Below are positions 8,287-17,164 of a stretch of 64,000 nucleotides of DNA, in pieces (the first letter of the stretch is position 1; each line of letters starts with the position of its first letter). The notes below the pieces were generated by a model. That model did not search any database. It was not told the DNA's origin and saw only the letters and a program-made list of their open reading frames with translations. The position numbers were made by a program, and so were the translations under genes. The stretch spans positions 215,839-279,838 of the forward strand of contig NZ_LQPC01000027.1 in assembly GCF_002101705.1 (NCBI RefSeq). Direction: 5' to 3'. Source of the DNA: Mycolicibacterium iranicum. Its GTDB lineage: Bacteria > Actinomycetota > Actinomycetes > Mycobacteriales > Mycobacteriaceae.

Positions 8287-9654
8287 ATGCTGACCGCCGT
8301 TCTCGGAATTCTCGCTGGCTTTATCGTCGTCTTTTTGATCACCGTGCTGACGGGATACTTCGTCGCGCAGGAATTCGCCTACATGGCCGTCGACCGGTCC
8401 CGGCTCAAAGCGCGCGCCGAAGCGGGTGACTCCGCCTCCGCCCGCGCATTGACCGTCACCCGTCGCACCTCGTTCATGCTCTCGGGTGCCCAACTCGGCA
8501 TCACCGTCACCGGTCTGCTCGTCGGCTACGTCGCCGAGCCGCTGATCGGTCGCGGGTTCGAGGTGATCCTCGGTGACACCGGCATCCCGACCGCCGTCGC
8601 GATCGGCGTCGGAGGCGTGGTCGCCATCGGCGTGTCGACGATCGTGCAGATGCTGTTCGGAGAGCTGTTCCCGAAGAACCTGGCCATCGCGCGGCCCGAA
8701 CCTCTCGCCCGCTGGCTGGCGATGTCGACGACGATTTATCTGAAACTGTTCGGATGGCTGATCTGGCTGTTCGACCAGTCGTCGAACCTGCTGCTGCGCG
8801 CCCTGCGCATCGAACCCGTGCACGACGTCGAGCACTCCGCCACACCGCGCGACCTTGAGCACATCGTGGCAGCCTCCCGCGACGCCGGGGAGATTCCGCG
8901 TGAGCTGTCCGCCCTGCTGGACCGCATCCTCGACTTCCCCACCAGCACAGCCGAACACGCGATGATCCCGCGCTCCCGGGTGGATGCCGTGCCCGCCGAC
9001 GAGCCGCTGTCCGCGGTGCTGCAGCGGATGGCGTCCGGGCATACCCGCTACCCCGTCACGGCCGTAGACCGAGACGATGTGGTCGGCGTGATCCACCTGC
9101 ACGATCTGCTGGACGCGGTTTCACCGACCGACACGGCCGGCCACCACTGTCGGCCCGCCGTCTTCGTTCCTGAGACGCTGCCACTCCCCAACGTCGTCCG
9201 TGAGCTGGAGAGTCGTCGCGACGAAATGGCCATCGTCATCGATGAATACGGCGGCTTCACCGGCATCGTCACGATCGAGGATCTGGCCGAGGAACTGGTC
9301 GGCGAGATCGACGACGAGCACGACATCGACACCGACGCCGACATCGTCGCCGACGGGGACGGATGGTTGCTCGCCGGCGACCTCCCGCTCGATGAGGCAG
9401 AACGCATGCTCGATCTTGTTCTGCCGCCCGGCGATTACGAAACCGTCGCAGGAATGGTTATCGCCCATGCGGTCGGGCTGCCCTCGATCGGCGACTCGGT
9501 CGTCATCGAGCTTCCTGCCGATCCGGCAGACCTCGTCGAGGACGTGAAGCCACCGATCCACACGCTCTCGGCTCAAGTCCGCTCCATCGAACGCCGGGTC
9601 CCGGCCACGGTGTACGTGACCCTGGACACCCGCAGGGAGGCCGACGATGAGTAA
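8287..9654 (+). CDS. CNNM/HlyC-type membrane protein with CBS pair and CorC domain (Rv1842c-like)
   Basis: 455-residue integral membrane protein. The N-terminal half is a DUF21/CNNM domain with about four hydrophobic helices, followed by a CBS pair (around residues 215-340, including DEYGGFTGIVTIEDL) and a C-terminal CorC/HlyC-like domain. CNNM proteins are linked to Mg2+/Co2+ efflux. The next gene encodes a second member of the same family and overlaps this one by 8 bp, the arrangement known for Rv1842c-Rv1841c. The old 'hemolysin' label in databases should not be taken as function. Confidence 0.85.
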   Translation: MLTAVLGILAGFIVVFLITVLTGYFVAQEFAYMAVDRSRLKARAEAGDSASARALTVTRRTSFMLSGAQLGITVTGLLVGYVAEPLIGRGFEVILGDTGIPTAVAIGVGGVVAIGVSTIVQMLFGELFPKNLAIARPEPLARWLAMSTTIYLKLFGWLIWLFDQSSNLLLRALRIEPVHDVEHSATPRDLEHIVAASRDAGEIPRELSALLDRILDFPTSTAEHAMIPRSRVDAVPADEPLSAVLQRMASGHTRYPVTAVDRDDVVGVIHLHDLLDAVSPTDTAGHHCRPAVFVPETLPLPNVVRELESRRDEMAIVIDEYGGFTGIVTIEDLAEELVGEIDDEHDIDTDADIVADGDGWLLAGDLPLDEAERMLDLVLPPGDYETVAGMVIAHAVGLPSIGDSVVIELPADPADLVEDVKPPIHTLSAQVRSIERRVPATVYVTLDTRREADDE

Positions 9655-10645
9655 CCCGTGGGTGGTGGTCGCCGTGACTGTCGCGCTCATCGCGTCGAGC
9701 GCGTTCTTCGTGGCCGTCGAGTTCGCGTTGATCGCCGCGCGCCGCAACCGGCTCGAGGATGCCGCGGCCACCAGCGCCTCTGCTCGGGCGGCACTGCGCA
9801 GTGCCAGCGAGCTGTCGCTGCTGCTGGCCGGCGCCCAACTCGGCATCACGGCCTGCACGCTGCTGCTCGGTGCGATCACCAAACCTGCGGTCCAGAAGGC
9901 GATCACACCGCTGATCAATGATCTCGGGGCGCCGAAGCTGATCGCCGATGTCGGCTCATTCGTCCTGGCGCTGGCGATCGTGACATTCCTTCACCTGGTG
10001 GTCGGCGAGATGGCGCCCAAGTCATGGGCGATTGCGCACCCGGAGAGGTCGGCGACGATGTTGGCACTTCCCATGCGCGGCTTCATGTTCGTGATGCGGC
10101 CTCTGCTGCGCGCGCTCAACAGCGCGGCGAACTGGTGCCTGCACCGGGTCGGGGTGACGCCGGTCGACGAGCTCACCGAGACCCAGAATCCCGATGCGCT
10201 GCGCCAACTCGTCGAGCACTCGGCGACGGTGGGCACCCTCGATGAGCGCTATCGCGCCAATCTGGCCAGCGCGCTGGAACTCGAAGCACTGACCGTCGGT
10301 CAGGTCGCGCGCCGCGGCGGGGTCTACAGCGACGTTCCGGTCGACGCACCGCCGGCCCAGATGAAGCAGAAAGCCCGCACCACCGGGCACCTGCGGCTGC
10401 TGGTCCGCGACGGCGAGGCGATCGTCGGGGTCGTTCACGTGCGCGACAGCCTGACCGGAGACGTCACCGCCCGCGACTTGATGCGACCCGTACTGACGTT
10501 GCCGGAGACGACACCGGTCTACGAAGCACTCGCACTGATGCGGGATACGCGCAACCACCTGGTGGTCGTCGACGGACCGTCCGGGCAGGGACTGCTGACG
10601 CTGACCGATCTGCTCTATCGACTGCTGCCGACCGAGGCGGCCTGA
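9647..10645 (+). CDS. CNNM-type membrane protein with CBS domains (Rv1841c-like)
   Basis: 332-residue paralogue of the preceding protein: a DUF21/CNNM membrane domain (residues about 1-190 with hydrophobic segments) followed by a CBS pair (LMRPVLTLPETTPVYEAL and the following strand-helix elements). It is shorter because it lacks the C-terminal CorC domain. Its start overlaps the end of the upstream gene by 8 bp, implying translational coupling and perhaps a heteromeric complex. Likely a divalent-cation transport component in the inner membrane. It converges on cysA with a one-base gap. Confidence 0.83.
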   Translation: MSNPWVVVAVTVALIASSAFFVAVEFALIAARRNRLEDAAATSASARAALRSASELSLLLAGAQLGITACTLLLGAITKPAVQKAITPLINDLGAPKLIADVGSFVLALAIVTFLHLVVGEMAPKSWAIAHPERSATMLALPMRGFMFVMRPLLRALNSAANWCLHRVGVTPVDELTETQNPDALRQLVEHSATVGTLDERYRANLASALELEALTVGQVARRGGVYSDVPVDAPPAQMKQKARTTGHLRLLVRDGEAIVGVVHVRDSLTGDVTARDLMRPVLTLPETTPVYEALALMRDTRNHLVVVDGPSGQGLLTLTDLLYRLLPTEAA

Positions 10646-10646
10646 G

Positions 10647-11672
10647 TCAGGACACCACAGCGGCGTGGTCGGTCGGCAGGGACGGCACGCGGGTGGCGCG
10701 CACATACACCGTGTCACCTTCCTTGAGGCCCAACGCCTCGGCGTCACCGCGGGTGATCTGCGCCGTAAACGGTTGCTGGGTGGCCGCATTGAGCAGTTCA
10801 ACCCTGACCTCGAAGCCGAGCATGACGACGCGCTCGATCACCGCACGGGTAACTCCGGTCGACTGGATCGAGGTGTCGCTCGTCGCGATCGCCATCTCCG
10901 GGTTACGGCCGACCCGAATATCGTGCGGGCGCACCAGAACTCCGTTGAGGGACGAGACCGCGCCGAGGAACGACATCACGAAAGCGTTGGCGGGTGAGTC
11001 GTACACGTCGCTGGGCGAGCCGACCTGCTCGATCCGCCCCTTGTTCAGGACGGCGATCCGGTCGGAGATGTCGAGCGCCTCGGACTGGTCGTGGGTGACC
11101 AGCACGGTGGTGACGTGGACTTCGTCGTGCAGTCGCCGCAACCACGCGCGCAGGTCTTCCCTGACCTTGGCGTCCAGCGCCCCGAAGGGTTCGTCGAGCA
11201 GGAGGACCTCCGGGTCGACGGCCAGCGCACGCGCCAAGGCCATCCGCTGACGTTGTCCACCGGAAAGCTGGTTGGGGTACCGACTCTGGAAGCCTGCGAG
11301 CCCGACAACCTCGAGCAGGTTGTCGACCTTCTCCTTGATCTCCGACTTCGGCTTCTTCCGGATCTTGAGCCCAAACGCGACGTTGTCGCGGACGGTCAAG
11401 TGCTTGAACGCGGCGTAGTGCTGAAAGACGAACCCGATACCGCGGCGTTGCGGCGGGATGTTGGTGACATCGCGTCCGTTGATCACCACGGTTCCCGTGT
11501 CCGGGTCGTCCAAGCCGGCGATAGCCCGCAACAGCGTCGACTTTCCGGACCCGCTCGGTCCGAGCAGCGACGTCAGCGACCCCTTGGGGACGGTGAAATC
11601 GACGTTGTCGAGCGCCGCGAAATCACCGAAGTGTTTGTTCGCGCCGCGGACGACGATCGCGTCTTCAGTCAT
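10647..11672 (-). CDS. cysA: Sulfate/thiosulfate ABC transporter ATP-binding protein CysA
   Basis: 341-residue ATPase that powers sulfate and thiosulfate uptake. Walker A (GPSGSGKST), the ABC signature (LSGGQRQR), Walker B ([12 protein letters not shown]) and the switch histidine (LVTHDQSEA) are all present, and the C-terminal 100 residues form a TOBE-like regulatory domain. The start at 11672 has GGGGAG about eight bases upstream; the long in-frame extension before it is the cysW coding region read in another frame. Last gene of subI-cysT-cysW-cysA, the same order as Rv2400c-Rv2397c. Confidence 0.95.
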   Translation of the reverse strand: MTEDAIVVRGANKHFGDFAALDNVDFTVPKGSLTSLLGPSGSGKSTLLRAIAGLDDPDTGTVVINGRDVTNIPPQRRGIGFVFQHYAAFKHLTVRDNVAFGLKIRKKPKSEIKEKVDNLLEVVGLAGFQSRYPNQLSGGQRQRMALARALAVDPEVLLLDEPFGALDAKVREDLRAWLRRLHDEVHVTTVLVTHDQSEALDISDRIAVLNKGRIEQVGSPSDVYDSPANAFVMSFLGAVSSLNGVLVRPHDIRVGRNPEMAIATSDTSIQSTGVTRAVIERVVMLGFEVRVELLNAATQQPFTAQITRGDAEALGLKEGDTVYVRATRVPSLPTDHAAVVS

Positions 11673-11689
11673 GATTCCGACTCCCCTGC

Positions 11690-12508
11690 TCAGTCTTCGG
11701 TTCTCGTGCGTTTGCGTTGCGCATCGAACACGATCTGCGCGATCAGTACGGTCACGGCGACGGCCATCAGCACCGTCGAGATGGTGTAGGCGCCATAGTC
11801 GTCGCCGCGGAGGTAGCGGTCGTGTACCAGCAGCGTGAGCGTCTGCGACTGGCCGGGAAGATTCGACGACACCACGAGGACGGCGCCGAACTCGCCGAGC
11901 GTGCGGGCGACGGTCAGGACCACGCCATAGGTCAGGCCCCAGCGGATGGAGGGGAGCGTCACCCGCCAGAATGTCTGCCACGCACTGGCACCGAGGGTGG
12001 CCGAGGCTTCCTCCTGATCTGTGCCGATCTCGTGCAGCACCGGCTCGACTTCCCGGATCACGAACGGCAGCGTCACGAAGATGCTGGCCAGCACGATCCC
12101 GGGGAAGCCGAAGATAATTCGGACACCGAGGTCGTTCTGGACGAAGCCGAACAGTCCCGCCGTCCCCCACAGCGCGATCAACGCGACGCCGACCACGACG
12201 GGCGACACCGCGAAAGGCAGATCGATCACCGCCTGCAACGCGTTCTTGCCGCGAAACTTCCTGCGCGCCAACACCAGCGCGGTCGATACGCCGAACACCA
12301 CATTGAGCGGTACCACGATCGCCACGACGAGCAGCGATAGCGACAACGCCGATTGAGCCGCCGGGGTGGTGATGGACGCCCAGAACTCGCCGAGGCCGGG
12401 CGCGAACGTCTGCCACAGGATCGCGCCCAGCGGCACGATCAGCAGGGCGAAGATGTAGACGATCGCGATGAGCCGCAGGATGAGCCGCGTCGGTATCGAG
12501 AGGGTCAT
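11690..12508 (-). CDS. cysW: Sulfate ABC transporter permease CysW
   Basis: 272-residue inner-membrane permease with about six hydrophobic helices and the binding-protein-dependent transport signature (EAA loop around [19 protein letters not shown]). It pairs with CysT to form the sulfate channel. The chosen ATG at 12508 overlaps the cysT stop by four bases (ATGA), which fits coupled translation and the family's length; an earlier in-frame ATG would overrun cysT by about 140 bp. CysA follows 17 bp downstream. Confidence 0.94.
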   Translation of the reverse strand: MTLSIPTRLILRLIAIVYIFALLIVPLGAILWQTFAPGLGEFWASITTPAAQSALSLSLLVVAIVVPLNVVFGVSTALVLARRKFRGKNALQAVIDLPFAVSPVVVGVALIALWGTAGLFGFVQNDLGVRIIFGFPGIVLASIFVTLPFVIREVEPVLHEIGTDQEEASATLGASAWQTFWRVTLPSIRWGLTYGVVLTVARTLGEFGAVLVVSSNLPGQSQTLTLLVHDRYLRGDDYGAYTISTVLMAVAVTVLIAQIVFDAQRKRTRTED

Positions 12509-13377
12509 CGCGCCGCCTGTTCGCGTTTGGCCGCGCGCGCCCCGAGGTAGCGCAGGACGAACAGGACGACGAACGAAATCGCCAACAGCACAATCGAAAT
12601 TGCGGCTGCGCCAGCTGGGTCGTCGTTCTCGATCAACGTCCTGATCCACTGGGAGGACACTTCCGTCTCCCCGGGGATCGCTCCACCGATGAGCACGATC
12701 GACCCGAACTCACCGATCGCCCTGGAGAACGCCAGGCCGGCTCCCGACAGCAGCGACGGCGCCAGCGCAGGCAGGATGACCGAGACGAAGATCGTCAGAT
12801 TGTTGGCGCCCAGCGAAGCCGCTGCCTCCTCGACCTCGCGGTCCAGCTCGAGCAGCACGGGCTGCACCGCGCGGACGACGAAGGGCAGCGTGACGAATGC
12901 CAGGGCGACGCCGACGCCCCACGGGGTGTGCTGGATATGGATTCCCACCGGGCTGGACGGGCCGTAGAGGGCGAGCAGCACCAGGCTTGCCACAATCGTG
13001 GGCAACGCGAATGGCAGATCGATGATCGCGTCGATGATCCGCTTGAACGGGAAGTCGTCGCGCACCAGCACCCATGCGATCAACAGGCCGAACACCAGGT
13101 TCACCGCCGTGACGATCACCGAGATCGTCAATGTGACCGTGAACGATGCGACGGCCGACGGCGAGGTCACCGCCGAGAGGAACGCGTCCCAGCCGCCTTT
13201 GGCGGAAATCCAAACGATCGCGGCCAGCGGCAGCAGCACGATCAGGGACAGCCAGACCACTGCGACGCCCACCTGAAGAGTGGCGCCGCCAGGCCGGCCG
13301 AATCCGGACTGTCCGCCCGGAGCTGGGGTCAGCTCCGGGCGGACGGCCTCGGGATTCGGATCGACAACAGAAGTCAT
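12505..13377 (-). CDS. cysT: Sulfate ABC transporter permease CysT (CysU)
   Basis: 290-residue permease partner of CysW. It has a Pro/Gly-rich cytoplasmic N-terminal tail of about 30 residues, then six predicted membrane helices and the EAA loop ([20 protein letters not shown]). It starts at 13377, overlapping the subI stop by four bases, and its own stop overlaps the cysW start. The four genes therefore form one translationally coupled operon whose expression is probably set by the leader upstream of subI. Confidence 0.94.
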   Translation of the reverse strand: MTSVVDPNPEAVRPELTPAPGGQSGFGRPGGATLQVGVAVVWLSLIVLLPLAAIVWISAKGGWDAFLSAVTSPSAVASFTVTLTISVIVTAVNLVFGLLIAWVLVRDDFPFKRIIDAIIDLPFALPTIVASLVLLALYGPSSPVGIHIQHTPWGVGVALAFVTLPFVVRAVQPVLLELDREVEEAAASLGANNLTIFVSVILPALAPSLLSGAGLAFSRAIGEFGSIVLIGGAIPGETEVSSQWIRTLIENDDPAGAAAISIVLLAISFVVLFVLRYLGARAAKREQAAR

Positions 13378-14399
13378 CCAGTCGCCTGCTTGTAGATCTT
13401 GGTGATGGTGCCGTTGTCTTTATCGAACAGCTGGGTATCGACGGCTGTCCAGCCACCCAGGTCGTCGATCGTCCACAGCTTCTCGGGCGCGGGGAACTTG
13501 TCCTTGTACTCCTCGGCGACCGCGGGATCGACCGGCCGAAAACCGGCCTCGGCCCACACCTTCTGACCCTCGGGGGTGAACTGGAAGTCGATGAAGGCCT
13601 GCGCCTTGTCGGGGTGCTGGCTCGTGTTGACCACCGCGGTCGGATTCTCGATCTTGAATGTCTGCGCCGGGTTGACGTGCTCGAGGTCGAAGTTCAGCGC
13701 CTCGTTCTCGTAGGCGAGCAGCACGTCGCCGCTGCCCTGCCGGAACACGTCGGTGGCCTCACGGCCTGAGCCGGGACGCAGCCTCACATGCTCGGTGACG
13801 AGCTTGTTCACGAATTCGATGCCAGCCTGCGGGTTCTGCCCGCCGTTGCTGGCGTAGGCGTAGGGCGCCAACAGGTTCCACTTGGCCGCGCCGGAGCTCA
13901 GCGGGCTCGGGGTGATGACCTCGATACCGGGCTTCAGCAGGTCGTCCCACGTACGGATGTTCTTCGGGTTCCCGGGCCGAACCGCGAACGTGACGATCGA
14001 GCCGAACGCGATGCCCTTGTTGGGGCCCGCGTTCCAGTCCTGGTCGACCTTCCCGGCCTTGACGAGCCGAGTGATGTCCGGTTCCACCGAGAAGTTGACG
14101 ATGTCGGCCGGCTTGCCCGACTCCACGCTGCGGGACTGGTCACCCGAGGCGCCGTAGGAGGCGGTGACCTCGACACCCTTTCCTTCCTCCGTCGCGGCGA
14201 ACGCAGGGGCGGCCTTCGACCAGCCCGGCTCCGGCACGGCGAATGCGACCAAGGTCAGCGTGGTTTCGGCATCACCGCTGCCGCCCTCGCCCCCGGCCAC
14301 GTCGCTGGCACCGCCGCCGCACGCCGCGAGCACGGTCGCCGTGGTCGCGAGCGCGGCGGCAATGCGCCACCGCCTGGTGTTTCGCAGGATTTTCTGCAT
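13374..14399 (-). CDS. subI: Sulfate-binding lipoprotein SubI
   Basis: 341-residue periplasmic sulfate/thiosulfate-binding protein. The signal peptide ends in a lipobox with Cys27 (VLAAC), and the SBP body follows the Sbp/CysP pattern. The start at 14399 is supported by GGAAAGG six bases upstream; a longer in-frame reading would run into the regulatory leader. First structural gene of the sulfate transporter operon. A C/T-rich segment in the leader could pair with this ribosome-binding site, which matters for the attenuation model described for the upstream short ORF. Confidence 0.93.
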   Translation of the reverse strand: MQKILRNTRRWRIAAALATTATVLAACGGGASDVAGGEGGSGDAETTLTLVAFAVPEPGWSKAAPAFAATEEGKGVEVTASYGASGDQSRSVESGKPADIVNFSVEPDITRLVKAGKVDQDWNAGPNKGIAFGSIVTFAVRPGNPKNIRTWDDLLKPGIEVITPSPLSSGAAKWNLLAPYAYASNGGQNPQAGIEFVNKLVTEHVRLRPGSGREATDVFRQGSGDVLLAYENEALNFDLEHVNPAQTFKIENPTAVVNTSQHPDKAQAFIDFQFTPEGQKVWAEAGFRPVDPAVAEEYKDKFPAPEKLWTIDDLGGWTAVDTQLFDKDNGTITKIYKQATG

Positions 14400-14516
14400 G
14401 AATGACCTTTCCGGTTTCGGGATTCCGAGGATGGACCCGTTGCGGGAAGGCGGGGCTTTGCCGAAAGCAGTCATGCCACAGCCATCACCGACGCCGAGCC
14501 ACGAACGGGCAGGGTG

Positions 14517-14609
14517 TCAGCGACAACAACACACATCAGCAACGGCAGAGAAACCCACGGCAATGAGGGCCACGATATGACCACCCTTGTTGCCGGACGC
14601 CGGTTGCAT
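14517..14609 (-). CDS. Leaderless short ORF with terminal Cys-Cys-Cys-Arg, putative cysteine attenuator of subI operon
   Basis: A 30-codon ORF starting at ATG 14609 and ending Val-Cys-Cys-Cys-Arg-stop, located about 120 bp upstream of subI on the same strand. A TATTCT hexamer at 14622-14617 lies exactly seven bases before the ATG, so transcription would begin at the start codon. Leaderless polycysteine short ORFs that stall ribosomes when cysteine is scarce are established attenuators of sulfur genes in mycobacteria. Placement before the sulfate transporter matches that class. The peptide itself probably has no function beyond sensing charged tRNA-Cys. Confidence 0.75.
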   Translation of the reverse strand: MQPASGNKGGHIVALIAVGFSAVADVCCCR

Positions 14610-14616
14610 GGCGCGA

Positions 14617-14622
14617 AGAATA
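14617..14622 (-). promoter_or_regulatory. -10 element of the sulfate operon leader
   Basis: TATTCT on the minus strand matches the mycobacterial TANNNT -10 consensus and is followed by seven bases and then ATG, the geometry of a leaderless transcript. No clear -35 hexamer is visible, which is usual for mycobacterial promoters. It is the most likely promoter for the short ORF plus subI-cysTWA. The start site is inferred. Confidence 0.6.
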
Positions 14623-14640
14623 ACAGAGCCGACGGATTTG

Positions 14641-14727
14641 TCAGCGGGTGAGCAGCCACATCACAAGGACGAGAAGGATCAGCGCGACGAGCGCCAGCGT
14701 CACGCGCGAGCGCGGCATACCGCTCAT
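14641..14727 (-). CDS. 28-residue single-helix membrane microprotein
   Basis: A short ORF beginning MSGMPRSRV, continuing as an almost uninterrupted Leu/Val/Ala/Ile helix of about 18 residues and ending with Leu-Leu-Thr-Arg-stop. Its ATG overlaps the stop of the preceding 11-codon mini-ORF by four bases, and AGGAG lies about 13 bases upstream within the tandem repeat. A basic N-terminus before one hydrophobic helix predicts a small inner-membrane peptide. Function unknown. It is the last member of a coupled chain of tiny ORFs beginning with the 70-residue protein at 15000. Confidence 0.5.
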   Translation of the reverse strand: MSGMPRSRVTLALVALILLVLVMWLLTR

Positions 14728-14759
14728 CGGGGCAATCTCCTCTTCGCGCAGGCGCTCAT
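14724..14759 (-). CDS. 11-residue mini-ORF, second copy (translation-coupling element)
   Basis: ATG at 14759 opens an 11-residue ORF (MSACAKRRLPR) whose TGA overlaps the ATG of the 28-residue membrane microprotein. It differs from the neighbouring copy by one residue and arises from the 32-bp tandem repeat. It contains an in-frame AAGAGGAG that can act as ribosome-binding site for the next ORF. The peptide is probably only a by-product of re-initiation. Confidence 0.35.
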   Translation of the reverse strand: MSACAKRRLPR

Positions 14760-14791
14760 CGGTGCAATCTCCTCTTCGCGCAGGCGCTCAT
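14728..14791. repeat. Tandem repeat, 32-bp unit, two copies
   Basis: Two adjacent 32-bp copies (14728-14759 and 14760-14791) differ at a single base. On the minus strand each unit reads ATGAGCGCC, then a GCGAAGAGGAGA ribosome-binding-like core, then a short tail leading into the next ATGA. The repeat sits exactly between the 70-residue and 28-residue membrane ORFs. Replication slippage is the likely origin. Confidence 0.85.
14756..14791 (-). CDS. 11-residue mini-ORF, first copy (translation-coupling element)
   Basis: ATG at 14791 overlaps the stop of the 70-residue membrane protein gene by four bases and opens an ORF MSACAKRRLHR whose own TGA overlaps the ATG of the second copy. Because the repeat unit is 32 bp, not a multiple of three, each copy shifts phase and ends in a new ATGA junction. 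This is the structural oddity of the locus. Translation is untested. Confidence 0.35.
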   Translation of the reverse strand: MSACAKRRLHR

Positions 14792-15000
14792 CGGGTCGAC
14801 TCCCGCTTCTCTGCGTCGTCCTCGGTGTGGCGAATGCGGTGCAGAATCCTGATGCCGTTGCCGAGAAGACCGTCGAGGACCACGGCAGCGACGTAGGCCA
14901 GCGCCAACACCACCGGCATAACGACAACCGTCTGCGCGACGAACGGCAGCCCGGACAGCCACAACTCCACGCCGTCCCACCAGTTGAGGAAGCCGTCCAC
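14788..15000 (-). CDS. Small conserved membrane protein (Rv2401A-like by position)
   Basis: 70-residue protein starting at a GTG (15000) with a tryptophan-rich start (MDGFLNWWDGVELWL), one long hydrophobic stretch (about residues 22-45) and a charged tail rich in Arg, Glu and Asp. It occupies the place of Rv2401A between subI and the trehalase gene, divergent from the latter. Probably a small inner-membrane protein with one or two helices. Its stop overlaps the first mini-ORF start. Function unknown. Confidence 0.65.
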   Translation of the reverse strand: MDGFLNWWDGVELWLSGLPFVAQTVVVMPVVLALAYVAAVVLDGLLGNGIRILHRIRHTEDDAEKRESTR

Positions 15001-15085
15001 CCGGCCAGCCTATGCGCCGCGGCAAAGCCCGACCCGCCGGGTGTTCCGGTAGACGCCGGGGTATCCGACAGTCGATGATGTGCCC

Positions 15086-17092
15086 ATGGTCTTGCAGCAG
15101 CCCGAAACCTCCCGCGGGGTGTCCTCCAACGGGGAGTCGACGGCGTTGACCCTGCCCTCGCCCACGCCGTATGCCACCGCCGGCCCCCTGCGGAACCCGT
15201 TCCCGCCCATCGCGGATTACGCGTTCCTGTCCGACTGCGAGACTCAGTGCCTGATCTCCTCAGCCGGGTCGGTGGAGTGGTTGTGCGTGCCGCGTCCGGA
15301 CTCCCCGAGCGTGTTCGGCGCGATCCTCGACCGGGGCGCCGGCCACTTCCGGCTGGGGCCCTACGGGGTGTCGGTGCCGGCCGCCCGGCGCTATCTGCCC
15401 GGCAGCCTGATCCTGGAGACCACCTGGCAGACCCACACCGGCTGGGTGATCGTGCGGGATGCGCTGGTGATGGGCCCGTGGCACGACCTCGAGCGCCGCT
15501 CGCGCACGCACCGCCGCACCCCGATGGACTGGGACGCCGAGCACATCCTGCTGCGCACGGTGCGGTGCGTGAGCGGCACCGTCGAGCTGGTGATGAGCTG
15601 CGAGCCGTCATTCGACTACCACCGCACCAGCGCGCAATGGGAGTACTCGGCGCAGGCTTACGGCGAGGCGATCGCGCGCGCCACGAAGGACCCCGATTCA
15701 CATCCGACGCTGCGGCTCACGACCAATCTGCGCATCGGGCTGGAGGGCCGTGAGGCTCGCGCGCGCACCCGGCTCAAGGAGGGCGACAACGTCTTCGTCG
15801 CGCTCAGCTGGTCGGGTCACCCCGCGCCACAGACGTTCGACGAGGCCGCCGACAAGATGTGGCAGACCAGCGAGTGCTGGCGGCAGTGGATCAACGTGGG
15901 CGACTTCCCCGACCATCCGTGGCGGGCGTATCTGCAGCGCAGCGCGCTGACGCTAAAGGGCCTGACCTACTCCCCGACCGGTGCGCTGCTGGCCGCGCCG
16001 ACCACATCCTTGCCGGAAACGCCTCAGGGTGAACGCAATTGGGATTACAGGTACGCCTGGGTCCGGGATTCGACCTTCGCACTGTGGGGTCTCTACACGC
16101 TCGGGCTGGACCGCGAGGCCGACGACTTCTTCGCGTTCATCGCCGACGTATCCGGCGCCAACAACGGTGAACGTCATCCGCTGCAGGTGATGTACGGCGT
16201 CGGCGGGGAACGCACGCTGGTCGAGGAAGAGCTCAACCACCTTTCCGGCTACGACAACGCCCGCCCGGTGCGTATCGGCAACGGCGCCTTCGACCAGAGG
16301 CAGCACGATATCTGGGGGACGATGCTCGATTCGGTTTATCTGCACACGAAGTCGCGTGAGCAGATCCCCGAGACGTTGTGGCCCGTTCTCAAGGAGCAGG
16401 TCGAGGAAGCGATCAAACACTGGAAGGAGCCCGACCGCGGCATCTGGGAGGTGCGCGGCGAACCGCAGCACTTCACCTCCAGCAAGATCATGTGCTGGGT
16501 AGCCCTTGATCGCGGCGCCAAACTGGCCGACCTGGAGGGCGAGAAGTCCTACGCCCAGCAATGGCGTGCGATCGCCGAGGAGATCAAGGCCGACATTCTC
16601 AAGCACGGTGTGGACGAGCGTGGCGTGCTGACCCAGAGGTACGGCGACCCGGCACTGGACGCCTCCCTGTTGCTGGCGGTGCTGACCCGGTTCCTGCCGC
16701 CCGACGATCCGCGCATCCGGGCGACGGTGCTGGCGATCGCCGATGAACTGACAGAAGAAGGCCTGGTGCTGCGCTACCGAACCGAGGAGACCGATGACGG
16801 TCTGTCCGGCGAAGAGGGCACCTTCACCATCTGCTCCTTCTGGCTGGTGTCTGCCCTGGTCGAGATCGGCGAGATCCACCGGGCCCGGCACCTGTGCGAG
16901 CGGTTGTTGTCGTTCGCCAGCCCCCTGCACCTCTACGCCGAGGAGATCGAGCCGCGCACCGGACGTCACCTGGGCAACTTCCCGCAGGCGTTCACCCACC
17001 TGGCTTTGATCAACGCCGTCGTCCATGTGATCCGCGCCGAGGAGGAAGCCGACAGCTCGGGTGTGTTCCAACCGGCGAACGCGCCTGTATAG
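15086..17092 (+). CDS. GH15-family trehalase (Rv2402 orthologue)
   Basis: 668-residue glycoside hydrolase of the GH15 glucoamylase-like family. Its orthologue Rv2402 and the M. smegmatis enzyme hydrolyse alpha,alpha-trehalose to glucose. Conserved blocks include the N-terminal PFPPIADYAFLSDCE region, GERNWDYRYAWVRDSTF in the catalytic barrel, and FTICSFWLVSALVEIGEI with acidic catalytic candidates towards the C-terminus. No signal peptide, so cytoplasmic, acting on endogenous trehalose. The ATG at 15086 gives the start MVLQQ, which I recall for the orthologue; a GTG two codons upstream is possible. Confidence 0.9.
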   Translation: MVLQQPETSRGVSSNGESTALTLPSPTPYATAGPLRNPFPPIADYAFLSDCETQCLISSAGSVEWLCVPRPDSPSVFGAILDRGAGHFRLGPYGVSVPAARRYLPGSLILETTWQTHTGWVIVRDALVMGPWHDLERRSRTHRRTPMDWDAEHILLRTVRCVSGTVELVMSCEPSFDYHRTSAQWEYSAQAYGEAIARATKDPDSHPTLRLTTNLRIGLEGREARARTRLKEGDNVFVALSWSGHPAPQTFDEAADKMWQTSECWRQWINVGDFPDHPWRAYLQRSALTLKGLTYSPTGALLAAPTTSLPETPQGERNWDYRYAWVRDSTFALWGLYTLGLDREADDFFAFIADVSGANNGERHPLQVMYGVGGERTLVEEELNHLSGYDNARPVRIGNGAFDQRQHDIWGTMLDSVYLHTKSREQIPETLWPVLKEQVEEAIKHWKEPDRGIWEVRGEPQHFTSSKIMCWVALDRGAKLADLEGEKSYAQQWRAIAEEIKADILKHGVDERGVLTQRYGDPALDASLLLAVLTRFLPPDDPRIRATVLAIADELTEEGLVLRYRTEETDDGLSGEEGTFTICSFWLVSALVEIGEIHRARHLCERLLSFASPLHLYAEEIEPRTGRHLGNFPQAFTHLALINAVVHVIRAEEEADSSGVFQPANAPV

Positions 17093-17164
17093 CGGGACCG
17101 TCGCGGTCGCGAGCGGTTCCTCGTCGGCCGACCACCCCGAAGCACTCGCCACCGCAAGCTGACG

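Noticed and set aside
11673..12593. Long N-terminal extension that would give a 648-residue CysA fusion
   Set aside because: The extension is the cysW coding region read out of frame; homology to ABC ATPases begins at the Met at 11672 with a ribosome-binding site.
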